From: Chrysoperla carnea
Lineage: Eukaryota > Arthropoda > Insecta > Neuroptera > Chrysopidae
DNA length: 64,000 nt
Assembly: GCF_905475395.1 (NCBI RefSeq)
Contig: NC_058342.1
Coordinates: 21,486,640-21,550,639, forward strand
Direction of reading: 5' to 3'
Each line of letters begins with the position of its first letter. Position 1 is the first letter of the stretch. The position numbers and the translations under genes were made by a program. The notes beneath the pieces are model-generated. The model was not told the DNA's origin and searched no databases. It saw only the letters and a list, made by a program, of their open reading frames with translations. Shown here in pieces: positions 32,228 through 45,904 of this stretch.

Positions 32228-33930
32228 AAACAGACGACTATTACGACACATGATTTGGACATAATTATGGTTTAACTTCTTTGAATTTAATGAAGTTAAA
32301 TCACTATTCTTTTCATAATTTGAATGAAAATTGCGAGACAATGTGTTGTTTTCCCTAAAAACCCTAAAGCGTTAAGTTCTTTTTTTATTGTCATATGACT
32401 GTTAATTTTATAATACCTTTTATTAGATATGATTATTATTATGATTATACACAACCAAAAAATTAAGGGAACAAAATTTTATCTACATTTTAAACATCTA
32501 TACCTCTGCGAAAAATCTTCGAATTTGGAACCGCAATAGCTCGTTTGAAAACTTTTACATTCCAGTTTTTAAATCGATTGTGACCAATCAAAGTGGCACA
32601 ATTTTTTAAGCAATATATTCCAAAACTAGATTTTTGATAACGCCTTTTTTTAAAAAATAACGGCCAGGTGAAAAAACGCTTAAAATATGGAAAAATTTGA
32701 TTTGAAAAGTAGGGGAATGGTACAATTAAAAAAAACAATCTCATGGTTTAAAAGAAGGCAGTTTAAGTTTTCAAATGAAATCAAAAATACTTCAGTGTGA
32801 TGATTATTTCAAAAGATACAGGATTTTAAATCCAGAAGTGTTAATTTTGCTTGGAAAGCGAATATCTTGGTACAAAAAGCTTGTACGAGAAGATTTTAGA
32901 GCTCATTTTCAAGGAAAATAAGCAAACTTTCGATTGTTCTTAAAAAATTTTTTGTTTAATATTTTAAGGAGATATGCAAGGATCGAATAATACTAGGGAT
33001 TTCAATAAAACTTTATAAATACATTTTTTATGAAAAAATCATATAGGTTACCCTTTTCAATTGGATATTTCTATATCAAAAAATCTAGAGAGTGTGATAA
33101 AAAACTATGTAAAATATTTAAACAATCTTGTAGTTTATAATAACATCAAAAAAATATAAGGTTGCCGATGATATAAAAACAAAATTTTTATTTAATTATG
33201 AGTTCATCGAAGATCCACCATTTAATGAACAGAGACGACTCTAGCTAGAGTATTGATGATTGAAGAGCGATATCTATATTATAAAATTTATAAGGAGCAC
33301 TTGCACACAATATATTACATATTTTTGTAGTTGCGTGGTATTGTAAAGCTAAAACTAATACATTATTTGACTACAAAGCATGTATTTGGTTTATATGTAT
33401 GTACCGTGCAATAAACCAAAACTTGTTTACAATACTTTAGGTTTACTATCACCTTAAAATTTTTTTGAACATATCTCACCCTTTCAACTATCCGTGCAAA
33501 GCGGCAAGGGATGATAAACTTTATGAACAATATTTTCTATAAATACAAGTTTTCAATGATTTTTCGCAGAGATATAGCTGTTTGAAATTTAGGTAAAATT
33601 TTGTTTTTTTAATACTTTGATTGTGTATATTATTATTATTATTATTATTATTATTAAAAATAAGTGTTAATTATTATTAAAAGTAAAAGTAAAATGTTAT
33701 TATATGAATGTTACATATTTTGCATAAACAATTAATAAAAAAAAGCTTTGTTAATTCATTTTATGGAAATGATTAAATGTTCAATATGATTTTTCATGAA
33801 AATTTAATCTTTTTTGTATGTTTGTTAAATAAAATTGATTTTGATTTAAACACACTTGTATAGATATTGGAAAACTGGTTAAATTTTGCCTTCCCGCATG
33901 GCCACAACTTTTGTTTACAATTTGACAATA
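32228..33930. other. noncoding stretch with simple repeat
   Basis: No gene was recognised. A (ATT)n microsatellite lies at about 33629-33656. Text near 32530-32650 (tagctcgtttgaaaactttt, ccaaaactaga) weakly matches 29450-29500, so an old dispersed repeat is present. Confidence 0.45.
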
Positions 33931-33931
33931 A

Positions 33932-34605
33932 CAAGTGAAAACAAACAATTGACTGAGTTAATTGTTGCAATACCATGTATAGACAGTGGTGATGCGCAAT
34001 CGTTTGTTTTTTTGACGTCACGTAAATAACAAAAGACATTCACTTTTAAATAGACACACACACAACTGATATCCCTATATTAATACATACTATAAAATTT
34101 GCACCTAATTAACGCCCTCGTGGGTAAACAGTGATGCTTACAAAAAAATATTTCAAACAAAAGTTTTTTTTATTTTTTATAAGGAACATTTTTTACATTT
34201 AAACTTTTGTTCTATCTCTAACGGTTTACAAGATGGGTCCTACGGACCCAAGACCCAATTGACCCATGATGCTCATTTACGAACTTGACCTCACTTTTTA
34301 CGTCCTGAGTACGCTGTAAAAATTTCAGCTCCGACCCAAGACCCAATTGACCTATGATGCTCATTTACGAACTTGACCTCACTTTTTACGTCCTGAGTAC
34401 GCTGTAAAAATTTCAGCTCGATATCTTTTTTTGTTTTTGAGTTATCGTGTCCACAGACGGACGGACAACCGGAAATGGATTAATTAGGTGATTCTATGAA
34501 CACCTGTATCAAAATTTTTTTCGTAGCATCAATATTTTTAAGCGTTACAAACTTGGGACGAAACTTAATATACTATGTATATTTCATATATGCATGGTAT
34601 AAAAA
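33932..34605. repeat. family X repeat, copy B (reverse of copy A) with 88-bp internal duplication
   Basis: It starts acaagtgaaaacaaacaatt gactgag and ends ttcatatatgcatggtat. The segment from gacccaagacccaattgac to aaaaatttcagctc is duplicated head to tail (34245 and 34333, period 88 bp). At 34704-34822 a further 120-bp piece lies in the opposite orientation, giving an inverted pair. Confidence 0.85.
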
Positions 34606-34703
34606 TGAAATTGATGCAAATAATGACGGTAACCGACTGATTGCAAACTACCTTTGCAAACAAAAGTTGCTGCTACGTAGCTCTTTATATTTGGGCCTCC
34701 GCC

Positions 34704-34822
34704 CCAATTATCAGTTATGTATGCGTGACATGTATAGGTATATGTGTAATGTGATTATGAGTAATCAGCACAGTCTGTACAAGGTATTTCAATAATTAAC
34801 TCAGTCAATTGTTTGTTCTCTA
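34704..34822. repeat. family X repeat, end fragment
   Basis: It carries tatcagttatgtatgcgtga and the end motif aactcagtcaattgtttg, in the orientation of copy A. Confidence 0.75.
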
Positions 34823-35250
34823 GTTTTACTATACCCGGAATACATGTTTGGAGGCTACAATGCAGATTTTGCACTAAATTTTTTTTTATCATGAAAAAAA
34901 CAAAACTTTTATAAAAAGAATATGGAAAATAGCACATAAAATAAATTGTGTTGAAAATTCTTGAAACTTTTTTGAATTATAGGTAAAACTAATGTTTTCG
35001 ATCCAGATAAATTTCTAAGTAATATGATTTAGTATGTTGTTAAGTGTTTTGAAATAAATATCATAGATTTGTACCTATGGTATGTTTGTATACAAAATAA
35101 TATAAATATAGTCAAAACCGGTTCTAACGATTACTCCCATCAAATTAAAAAATGAAGTTTTGAAGGCAGCAATGACATCTTTGCCAATTTTAGCTTTTTA
35201 CTTCTTGAATAAGTTATTCGGACATCAAGTTTACGCACAATTAGTATATA

Positions 35251-35663
35251 CTAGCTTGATATATGCCCGTTTCACTGGGCTTAAACGTAAAAAATACCGC
35301 TTTATACCTTTCACCTCTCTTGATGGACACAGTTTTCAATTTTGTTAAATGTAAAATACTCATAATTCATTGAGTATATCAGAAAAGTTGGAAAAGAATG
35401 GTTTGACATTTACTATTTTAAATTTTTACAGAAATCTGTAATTAATGGTTCAAAATGATTTTTGTAAATTTGGTAAATATTTGGTACATGTCAGATTTTT
35501 TTTAAATATATCTTCATAAATTATAACTCATGTGTTATTCTGAAGTATGGGCTATATTGCTGTACAGTTTCATTAAAAACCATTCGCCATTCGCTAGTTT
35601 TAGGGTGAAAGCGTAACAAACAAACAAACATCCTTACTTTCACATTTATAATATATAGGGATA
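35251..35663 (+). repeat. RTE/SINE-like repeat copy 2
   Basis: It has the same start (ctagcttgatat, then cactgggctta) and tail (gtaacaaacaaacaaacatc, atatatagggata) as 26641-27123. It is 413 bp against 483 bp because of an internal deletion. Confidence 0.7.
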
Positions 35664-36023
35664 AACTTTTACTTATCTTTCATCCTTTACTGAAAAATTT
35701 ACATCAATGTACAATTTTTCATGTTTTTGGTGGTTTTTAAAAAAAATGCATTTTAGGGAAAAATTACTTCTGATAAAAATTGTTAAACATAAAATTTCCT
35801 ACCGATCTGTATATTTTGATTATTCCCAATCTGTCGCATTTTCGGAAAAATCAATATTAAAACTAAAATTTCCGCGTATTTCCGCAGTTTTTTAGAATTT
35901 ATTCAAAAATATGCATTTTAGGGAAAAAACACACTCGCTCAAAGTTTGAGAGCGTAAAATCAATATGGATATATAGTTTTTTCGAATTAATAATTTTCAC
36001 CATCAGAGGACGAAAAACAAACA

Positions 36024-36155
36024 AATAAGGAATAAGTAAAATTTTTTACATTTAAACTTTTGTTTTATCTCTAACGGTTTACAAGATGGGTCCTACGGAC
36101 CGAAGACTCAATTGACCAATGTTGATCATTTACGAACTCGACGAATACTGTAAAG
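36024..36155. repeat. family X repeat, partial
   Basis: It contains tctctaacggtttacaagat and gggtcctacggaccgaag, in the orientation of copy B. Confidence 0.75.
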
Positions 36156-36658
36156 TTGTTCTTAACAAAAAAAAAAAAAAGAACAATTGTCATTTACAAC
36201 AGTTAGACCTTTTGGTCTAAGTTCAAAATAGTAAATGTTGGTCGTTACTGCTGCTATTGGATAATACCGCTCTGCCGTTTTATACTTTTATCCAATGTTG
36301 GTGTAGAGGTAGACGGTATATTCACATATTGGACCTTGCCAATTCGTCATTCTAAGCGATATCGTTATAATCAATTTTGACTGTACGTAATGTAACTTAT
36401 ACATGCATGATATTACCTATACCTATACAGTGCATACACACATGTGACGTAAGATTTTTAAAAAACTTTAGGTACAATTTTTTAAGATTTATAAACAGAG
36501 TGGTCCGTATAAATGACCTACAAACACTCTATTTACCATGACCTGAATGTATGTATGTAATATATCAGAAATATTTTAATTTTACTACAAAGTTTTAAAC
36601 GTTTAGAGATGTTTATGGCAGAAAAAAAATTTGGTATAGATGAGGTGTTTATAAAATG

Positions 36659-36851
36659 ACAAGTGAAAACAAACAATTGACTGAGTTAATTGTTGGAATA
36701 GTGATGTTTACGAATAAATTTTTCGAACAAAAATTGTAAATTTTTTTATAAGGATCATTTTTTACACTTAAACTTTTATTATATCTCTAACGGTTTACAA
36801 GATGGGTCCCGCTATAAAAATTTCAGCTTGCGATCTTTTTTCGTTTTTGAG
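36659..36851. repeat. family X repeat, partial
   Basis: It begins with the end motif acaagtgaaaacaaacaatt. It keeps gtttacaagatgggtccc but lacks the middle, in the orientation of copy B. It lies about 500 bp upstream of the zinc-finger gene start. Confidence 0.75.
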
Positions 36852-37352
36852 CAATATATTGCTCTTTGAAATCTAAAATGGAAGAGCCGTGCGGCCATAC
36901 CTCTCTTTGAGCAGTGCTGATGTAGACGCAACACACATAGAAAATACTTGTAATTAAAAAAAACTAATTTTGAAAATTATTGTAATTTTAGTGACTGTAC
37001 TGCTATAATAGTGGTCATTTTTTTATGTACAATTTGTACATAAAATATTTAAAGGGCAATGGACTCTCTTCCAAAGAGTCGATTATAACGTATTATTCGA
37101 AGAAGTTAATTTAAATGTACCAAAAGTAGTTATGTTTATAATATTACAACATACAATTTAGATCATACAAATTTTAATAAAAATATATTCGAGAAAAATT
37201 GAAAAAACTGGAATAACTGATAAACGTGCGACATTTAAATACATAATATAAATATTTTTATATTAAGTTGGCACCATGTGTTGATGTAAAAAATGCCATT
37301 GGAGTTTTGTTTTTGCTTACATTAAAATTAGTGCAATGTAAAATAATTCCAA

Positions 37353-40300
37353 ATGGCTTTAAGCCCTTTAAATAAATGTAATGATAGTATTGAAAATGGT
37401 AAACGAGATAATTTCATACAAGAAAATCATGTTCGTAGTGATAATTTAATAAGTAGTTGGAATTGGGATGACAAATCTCCAAGTCCTGCAAGTACATGTA
37501 GTAGTCCAGAGTTTACCGCGCGATCAACAAGTGAAAATCGCCGTGGAAGACCTAGGGCTGAAGCTTTAACGAACTTAATGATCGTTGGATCAACATCACC
37601 CAGTGCTATTAAATGTGATTTTTGTAAAAGAGTGTTTCCAAGAGAAAAGTCGTTACAAGCTCATCTTAGAACACATACAGGTTATATTTATATTTAATTA
37701 TCTCTTTGTTACAAAAACTTTTCCATTCTCTTTACATATCGATTCAAAATTTATTGTTGTTGTTTTGTTTTTATTTTTAAATATCCAATCGAAACTTTAC
37801 TTTTCTTAAACGTTAATAAATTGTTTTTTATTGAAAAACGTTAAGTATTTTCAAAACATACAAAATCGACATTTTGACTTATTTGGATTTTAACAGTCAT
37901 TTAAGTTTTTTCCTCTTAAAATTAAGAACAAACTGAAATCCATGCTAGCATGTAACGTTTCTTGTAGATAAAATAATTTAAAATGTTGCCATCCCTACAT
38001 TCAGAGTGTTCGACGTTTCATAAAAATACAAAGTATCTATCTTTCATACAAGATACGTTCGTAAAAAATTATAGAAAATCAATTTGAAGAATGTAAAAAT
38101 TTTCATAGAAATTGAGTAAATTACGATTGAAGATTTGTATCTAAGCAATAGAAATTTTGAGCTTGAAAAGGATCCCGCAAATAGCTTTCTGTGAAAATTT
38201 TTCTAATCCACCCTAAAATGTTCTTTATTAGATTATTCTGGGCTACGATCGATCTAAAGCTACGAATATATTATAGTTTTAGTATATGACTAGAAAAACG
38301 GCTTTCTGTGAAACTTTTTCTTTTTTCTTCGGGTCGTTCTGATCAAAAGTTCCCACGGCTACGGGCGATCAAAGCTACACAAGCATTATAGTTATATAGC
38401 CCATAGCTCGAAAACTACCCGTTAAAAAGTTTTGTAGCCATGAGAGTTTTTGATCAAAACATTCTAAAGAACATTTTGGGGATGGTTTGAAAAAGTTTCA
38501 CAGAAAGCCATTTTTCTAGTCATAAGAAAATTGCTATAAATTTTTATGGCTGTGAAAGCTTTTGATCAGAATGATCCAAAGAACATTTTAGAGTGGCTTA
38601 GAAAAAGTTTCACAGAATGCCATTTTCCTATCTAATTTTGCAGGGTCCTTTATTGAACTTTCTAATTGGATTTTATGTATTTGTTAAAATTTATTACAAC
38701 AATATCAATGACCCTGTAAATTAGGAAAATGAAAATAATGATAAAAATCGGTTTTCCGCATAGAAACAAAAAGTGTATTTTAATTAAGAAAAAGTTGCAT
38801 ATAAAAGTTGTAGCTGGCGTAATCCTACACATTTTGGTTTTTTATTCGACTATGTAGCATCAAAATTAGCTGAGATATGCTACTTTTTACGACAAGTCCT
38901 TTTTTCATGTTATTTTGTAGGCTGTTATGTTTGAAACTCTAAATTCTAACAGTTTTTTGCGGATAACTCAAAAACCGTACATTCAACCGAAAAAGTATGA
39001 TTTCATTATAAGGCTTATAAAATAACAGAAATTCGATTTATTTTTCGATTCTGTAAAAATAATAGTTTCCGGGATATAGTTCATTGAATGTCGTAATTTA
39101 TTCTTCGATAACTCAAGTCGGCTCATTCCACTTTATTATAACGGAAAAAAGGAATACCTTTAACCGAAAGTTCATGAACCTATTTTGTAGTTCATAAAAA
39201 GGTTATCAAAATTAGTTGACGTAATTCTGTAAATTTTCGTTAAATGCTATTTTTTACGATAAGTTAAAAAAGATTGCGCTAAATCTACAAGTTTTTATAC
39301 CATGTGTATGAAATATACCAAGGTATACTAAATTTAGTCCCAAGTTTGTAACGCTTAAAAATATTGATGCCACGAAAAAAATTTTGGTATAGGTGTTCAT
39401 AAAATCACCTAATTAGCCCATTTCCTGTTGTCTGTCTGTCTGTCTATCGCCTGTCCGTCTGTCATTGCGATAACTTACAGCGTGCCCAGGGCGTAAAAAG
39501 TGAGTTCGAGTTCATAAATGAGCAATATAAGTCAATTAGATCTTGGGTCCGTAGGACCCATTTTGTAAATCGTTAGAGATAGAACAAAAGTTTAAATGTA
39601 AAAAATGTTCCTTAAAAAAATAGACAACTTTTGTTTGAAACATTTTTGCGTAAACATCACTGTTTACCCACGAGGGCGGAAATTAGATGCAAATTTTATA
39701 CATAGTATGTATTATATGGGAATATCAGTTATGACTGTGTGACTAAATCAAAAAGTTTCTTTCTTTACTTACGTGTCGTCAAAAAACAAACGATTCCGTC
39801 ATCAACACTGTCAATACATGTAATTTCAATAATTAACTCAGTCAATTGTTATTTTTTTCACTTGATCTTAATAAATTAAACAGCATGTACCCTTCAATCA
39901 GGCATTTCACAACAGAATTCGAAAAAGGCGGTTCAATTCCGACGATTCCGTTCTTGGGCATAAAAATATCTAGAAACATCAATTCTTGAAAACTAGAATT
40001 TGACATATACAAACATTGAAAGGTACATCATAGCGGATTCACACAGCCCAGCTCAATAGGCGAATCGTATTAAAGTCAAAATTGAAGAGGCAATTTTACT
40101 AACTATTTTTATATAAAACAAACAAAGAATTGACTGAGTTAATTGTTGAAATATCAAGTTTAGATAGTGTTGATTATGTAATTGTTTGTTTTTCACGTCA
40201 TGTAAGTAAAGAAAGATAACCACTCTTAGATAGCCAGGCATACATACATGTCACACACACATTACTGATATTCTCATATATGATATATTATATAATTTGC

Positions 40301-43300
40301 GCTCTCACGGGTAAACAGTGATGTTTACGAAAAAATGTTTGAAACAATAGTTGTTTTTTTTTATACCATGTATATATGAAATGTATCAAGGTATACTAAC
40401 TTTAGTCCCAAATTTATAACACCTTAAAATATTGATGCTACGAACATAATTTTGGTATAGATATTTATAAAATCATCTAATTAGTCCATTTTGAGTTGCC
40501 TGTCCGTCCGTCCGCCCGTCTGTCTGGACAACACGATATTAACTCATAAAACGAAGAAGATATCGAGCTGAAATTTTTATAGCGTGCTCAGGACGTAAAA
40601 AGTGAGGTCGAATTCGTAAATGAGCAACATAAACACTTTCTATACATGGTATTTCAACAATAAACTCAGCCAATTGTTCGTTTTCAACGGTCTATATGAT
40701 GGGTCCTACGGACCCAAAACCCAATTGACCTATGTTGCTCAATTACGAACTTAAGCGTTACAAACTTGGGGCTAACTAAACTTAGTATACCTTGATATAT
40801 TTCATATAAATATTTTGCGTCACAAAATCTGCACAGAGCAATTGTAAAAAAGGTGCCAAACTTTTTTCTGAAAAATACATTTGGTGATATACATGTGATA
40901 TATATACATGTCATAACTATTTTTAACAAACCTTTTGAAATTTTAAACCTTTGAAACCTAAGAATTTTTATTGAATTAATAAAAATGGATAATCAACGTA
41001 GTTTATACATGCGCTGAATACGGTGGTGAACGGAACCTTAAATTTGCACTTGAATCATAGCTAAGAACACTCTCCATTAAATTTTCTTGTAAACAAAACC
41101 AAAAAAATCAAAATCGGTTCATCCGTTTAGGCGATCGACGCCACAGATAAGCACACACACGTAGTGGTAAAACTTTGATAAAACCCTTTCTTTTCAATTC
41201 GGGAGTTAATAAAAATATTTTTTCATTTATGTTCATTGATAATATGTTTCAAACAATCACTCTTACATTCAGTGTTTCTATTGTGCCACATAGGAACACA
41301 CGTACATTCTTTTCACAATATGGCCCCATATTAAGTTTTCATTACTGCCATATCTTCAGTAACATTCGCAAGGTTAAGACAAATCGATTGACGTTAGAAT
41401 TATTAAAATCGGCTGATGAGTGTGCCACATAGGAACACACATACATAGACTGATAAACACATTATCACTCCTTTGCGTTACGTAGTCGGGTAAAAAGAAG
41501 AGATTTTCAAAAAATATTTTGTTTTTTCTTTATAGGAGAACGACCGTACGCATGTGATTATCCAGGATGTTTACGTGCATTTACTCAAAGTGGACAACTA
41601 AGGACACATCAACGATTGCATACAGGTGAAAAACCATTTATGTGTCCTGCACAAGGCTGTGGTGCTAGATTTACACATGCAAATCGTCATTGCGCGGAAC
41701 ATCCACAACAAGCATTATTACGATGTCCTGATAATGATCCCACCGTGCTAATGTACCTTACAGCACTATCACCTGCAGCTTCTAGATCACATTCCCACGA
41801 GGTATGTATTACAAAAGTTTTTATCATTCAACTAGCAGACCAGCCACGCGTTGCTGTGGGTATGCTTCTTGTTATATTACATTGCAGTAAACTATTGAAG
41901 GGGAACAGAAGGAGAACATCAGTCATGAAGACCACCATGCTATTTTTACACAACTGCCATTTGTAAAAAAAAAAATGTCGACCTCCATGGCTGATTTTCT
42001 ACTACCGTTACCCCTAAATACAGTGATATTATTATTTACGATCGAAGACAGAAACGTTAAAGCTGGTATAAGAATCCACTGGATTGAGATTTGAAAGGGA
42101 AGAACTTTGAACACGATTGATCAAAATTTCCGTACAGTTGTACGTTTCACTGTATTATCTTCACTATAATATTAATTTAATTTATACTTCAGTCTAAGTA
42201 ACACGTGGCCGGGTATGCTAACACCAAAAATTGAAAAATTAAGGACAATTTTATTTTTTGGACTGTAATTCGTTTATTAAAAAATAAATTTAGGTTATAC
42301 CTTAGCCTCAGCAAGATTTGGTGGTTATGCTATTAAATTGTAGCTCATATGAAACGTTTGTATTTTTAACATAGCGCCATCTATTGAATACTTACTTAAT
42401 CTAATCAACAGATATCGCCATCTGTTAGAATCGTTTGGAGCTAACAGATAATTGTGATCTTTCAAGTTGGATAAAATTGCACACGATGTGCAAATAAAAT
42501 TTAAAATCGGTTCAGTAGTTTAGAAGTCCATCGCGGACAAACAATGTGACACGTAATTTTTATATATAAAAGTTAATTATTTATCCCGCACGATCCTTAT
42601 ATGGTAAATGACAAATGGCTTTCGATTAAACTGTTAAATAATTTGAAAAAATATTCTTTTAAAGAAACTATTTTGTTATTTTATTTATATGTATATTTAT
42701 TTTATATCTGTAATAAAGTTGCCTATAAACAAAGAGAAAGTAAAATAATGTTGAAATTTATCACTTATATACTATTTTTCTATATACTGTACTGCGGAAT
42801 TACTCACGGGTCGAGCTAGTATCATTCTTATGAGAATGAGATTGAATCATGAATCAAAGAACCCAAAATCTTCGCTCTATATCTGAAGATATTTACTTTA
42901 ATTGAATGAATCTTGCACTTTCATACAAAACTGTGTATACAAAGTATTTTATGAAATTTATATTCATTTATTTTATAAGGTAATGCAATGGCTAGAAAAA
43001 TATCATCGTGAAAAAGATAGATCTCCCTCTGCTCGTCCGTACCAAGTTATTAAGAAACGAGTAAAATATAAGTCACCCAAACAGGACGCAGAAAATAGAC
43101 GACCTCCATTAGGTGAAATTACAAGTAAACACAATATTAATCAACAGATTGAAAATACGCCAAATTCATCATCTGAATCGTTTGCAGCGAATGGAAAAGA
43201 AAACATTTTCAAAGTAAGTGATGCATACTACTGGAAACAAAGGAACCCAAAAAAATTGGCTAATTTTTTTAGTGAATTTTTATCGTGCGTGGTCCTTTGA

Positions 43301-44332
43301 TAATTTTTTTTTTGTACATTTAATTATATCTAGTTGTATATACCAATGATGTTCGATAATAATAATCACAAAATTTATTTATAGACTCCAGTAAAACGAA
43401 TTGACGGCTTAGATGATGAATCGAATTCACTATCTTGTTACAATGACGTGATAACAACGCCTCGACGTATTATGACCGAACAACCAAAGAAACGATGGTT
43501 ACGTGAAGCGTTCCAAGATGCATCTTTACGTGTGGATAATGAAAAAAATACAGAGAGTTTAGCACAACCAATAAATTGGAGTACTGACGAAATTGGGAGC
43601 TGTAGTGATAATCAAGTACAAACTTCAAATAACAAAAATCAACAACGTCCTACTGTTCTCGTCTGCGCTGGTGATCGCCCTTGGCCCCCTTGCCTTTCTG
43701 AAGCACAGGTATTTATTTTTTTAAATTTTAATATCCTGTACTTTAAAATTTCGTCAAGTGTATCCGCCATCTTGAAATAGTAGTGAAAACGAATGTATTA
43801 AACTGTTTTTTTAAGTGACAACTAAGATTCAATTATGTTAAAATTATGAATTAATAGATGTCGTTGGCGACGTACAAAAAAACCGAGGGCATAAGACATT
43901 TGACCCAGGAATTGACTCCGAATTTTATGGAAAATCGGTAAAAAAAATGTTTGTCTGAGTGTATTGAGGCCGTGAGACCTTTTGATTAGAATGATCCAAA
44001 GAACATTTTAGGGTATGTTAGAAGAATTTTCACAGAAAGCCATTTTCCTACTTAATATTGCGGGGTACTTTTCAAAACTAGTACGAATAGAGGCCGAAAG
44101 GCCGCCATAAATGTGGACTTCTCTAATTTATATAATACAAGCACTGAAATTCAGTTGTTTCAATACTCTGTTACAGAACCTTACATCATCGAAGCCACCA
44201 ATGCTTCCATTAACGGATGAAAATAAATGGATGGGAGCAATGGCCCTTATGGAATTGGCAACTGTGCGAACATCAGCCGAGACTCAACAGCAAGCAACAA
44301 CAAACATCAAATCGGAATTTATTCAACTTTAG
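37353..44332 (+). CDS. ZNF367: ZNF367-like C2H2 zinc-finger transcription factor, five exons
   Basis: Exons: 37353-37680, 41536-41801, 42980-43213, 43385-43708, 44177-44332. All junctions are GT-AG, phases are consistent, and the total is 435 codons plus TAG. Finger 1 is residues 88-108 (CDFCKRVFPREKSLQAHLRTH). A TGERPY linker is rebuilt exactly across intron 1. Finger 2 (C116, C121, H134, H138) is GCLRAFTQSGQLRTHQRLH-like. A shorter third C/H cluster follows (C146, C151, H161, H165). This arrangement, plus the C-terminal LPLTDENKWMGAMALMELA, is typical of ZNF367, a nuclear DNA-binding regulator of cell-cycle genes in other animals (family knowledge). RPRAEAL before finger 1 is also characteristic. 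The residues between are S/T-rich and poorly conserved. The start is the first ATG in the open exon. Introns 1 and 2 carry family X, Penelope and RTE-like insertions. Confidence 0.88.
38286..38523. repeat. inverted repeat in ZNF367-like intron 1
   Basis: The left arm (atgactagaaaaacggcttt, ctgtgaaactttttc) and right arm (gaaaaagtttcacagaaagc, catttttctagtcat) are complements, with a second complementary zone around gatcaaaa. Related direct copies of the cacagaaagccatttt phrase occur at 38605-38630 and 44020-44050. Confidence 0.75.
39292..39864. repeat. family X repeat, copy C
   Basis: A near full-length copy in the orientation of copy A. It carries tgtctgtctgtctatcgcct, gggtccgtaggacccatttt, tttacccacgagggcg and the end motif aactcagtcaattgtt. 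It lies in intron 1 of the ZNF367-like gene. Confidence 0.85.
39870..40060 (+). pseudogene. Penelope-like RT fragment 2
   Basis: Shifted frames read KLNSMYPSIRHFTTEFEKGG, IPFLGIKISRNINS and KLEFDIYK, matching the relic at 23140-23280 block by block. About 60 residues remain, with stops. It is wedged between two family X copies. Confidence 0.7.
40115..40812. repeat. family X mosaic with orientation switches
   Basis: 40115-40360 follows copy B orientation (end motif to gtaaacagtgatgtttacga). 40361-40630 follows copy A orientation (ttataccatgtatatatg to gtaaatgagca). 40633-40690 is an A-oriented end fragment. 40691-40812 is B-oriented again (gatgggtcctacggaccc to ttagtataccttgatatatt). It is therefore a joined set of fragments that could fold into hairpins. 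Confidence 0.75.
41836..42575 (+). repeat. RTE-like repeat in ZNF367-like intron 2
   Basis: It starts ctagcagaccagccacgcgt tgctgtggg, the usual start of arthropod RTE-type retroelements. It ends with aaaatcggttcagtagttta and gacaaacaatgtgacacgta. A related end occurs in reverse at 42780-42822. No RT reading frame survives. Confidence 0.55.
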
Positions 44333-44346
44333 TTATAATTTATTAC

Positions 44347-44352
44347 AATAAA
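44347..44352 (+). terminator. polyadenylation signal of the ZNF367-like gene
   Basis: AATAAA stands 15 bp after the stop codon, in an AT-rich 3' region. Confidence 0.5.
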
Positions 44353-44784
44353 TTATATTATTGTTAAGTGATTTAAATTTTAGGTAATATTAAAAATTGA
44401 TATTTTGAAGAAATACAATTATTTTGGAACAATATATCTCAAAAAAATCATGTCTGAAAATTGTGGAATAGTGTAACAAATTTTTTTTTATTTACTCACA
44501 TAAGAAGTATAAATTATATATAAGAAAGTGGTATTTATAAAAAAAAAAAAAAAAAAACAATTTAGTTTTAAAATTTATAAGACAATTAGGGTTGATTTAG
44601 TGATTAAATAACGTGATAATGGGATGGGATACACTTGCGTACCTTAAAGTGTTGACCTCGATTTTCAATTACGAGGATGCCTTCTGTTGTATGGCGTTTG
44701 ATAAAATACATTGTTGTATTCTATAAGGGTGTGTCCACGCATAATCGAGGAAATAAAATCCAAAAATCATTTTGAACCAGGTAT

Positions 44785-45078
44785 CAATTCCTTGCCAGTT
44801 TACTTGTATGGGAGCCAGTGTAAAATGTTTGTCTAAGTGTACTCAATCATCTTCTTGCGAACTAAAGTTTTTTCGATTTACGCCCATAGAGTGGGAGAGA
44901 GTACCCTATTTCCAGACATCGCTTTTTATTTAGTGATGTCCGGAAGTAGGGTAATTCTGTTCCACTTTATGGGCGTAAATCGAAAAAGCATAGGTTTGCA
45001 TAGATATGATTTTGTTGAGTACACTTATACAAACATTTCCCATCGACTCTCATGGAAATAAACTTGCGAGAAAATAGT
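44785..45078. mobile_element. foldback element downstream of the ZNF367-like gene
   Basis: Long complementary arms: cgatttacgcccatagagtg and agtaccctatttccagacatc at the left against gatgtccggaagtagggta and tatgggcgtaaatcgaaaaa at the right. Outer arms (atgtttgtctaagtgtactc) pair with gagtacacttatacaaacat. The loop lies near 44920. No coding capacity. The target duplication is not clear. Confidence 0.75.
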
Positions 45079-45904
45079 AATATCACTTTGAATGATTAAA
45101 ACTTTTGCGGTTTTTTGACTTAAAGTGTACATTTCGTCTAGAGAGGCCCATACACACTTTTTGTATGTAAAAATGTATAAATTGAGTTTTGTTAAATTTC
45201 TATAACATCTCTTCCACTTGAACAATCAAAATGTAATTTTAGAAAATAAAGATTGCTTTATATTGTGGGCATGCCTTAATAGACTATTGTTTAAAACGAT
45301 ACTACGGTAAAATGTGAATTGAAAAGGAGAAGCTGCTGAACATTGTCAGAAATAGCGGTCGTGTATCAGACGCCGGTCTATCGGTCCTTTAGATCTTTAG
45401 ACACGTATCATGTGAAATTTGGTAGTAATTAAGAATTTTATGAATATGTTAATGGAGTCGCCATTTTTGTACTAGACCAGAAAATTTTTCAAACTACTTA
45501 TACAAATTATGAATAAACTTCTTTATTTTTCTATAAAAATACATACTTTTTATGTATACAAAATTATATACTAAAATAATTTATACAGATTGATTTTTCT
45601 GAAATTGAACTTAATGTTTGCCAATACTTTATGGCAGACAGACACAGAGTACAGACGATATTCAAGAAATTTATATACAGGATGTCCACCATAGCTCGAT
45701 GGTCATAGCTTAAGAGTGTATTCTTTGAACGCTTTTAAGTCGTGCCTTTTGAACTTTTTTCCAAAATTCAATAGTAATGGCCACTATTAAATTTAACCAA
45801 TAAAGTAAGGACATTGTTGAATAAAGTAGTTATTAATTAAAAATTTTCATACAAAAGTTATAGCTGATGTAATTTTGCACATTTTCTTTTTGTATACAAC
45901 TTTT

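Noticed and set aside
32490-32744. Minus-strand ORF of 84 codons
   Set aside because: Phe/Lys-rich translation of an old dispersed repeat also seen near 29450; no start context or domain.
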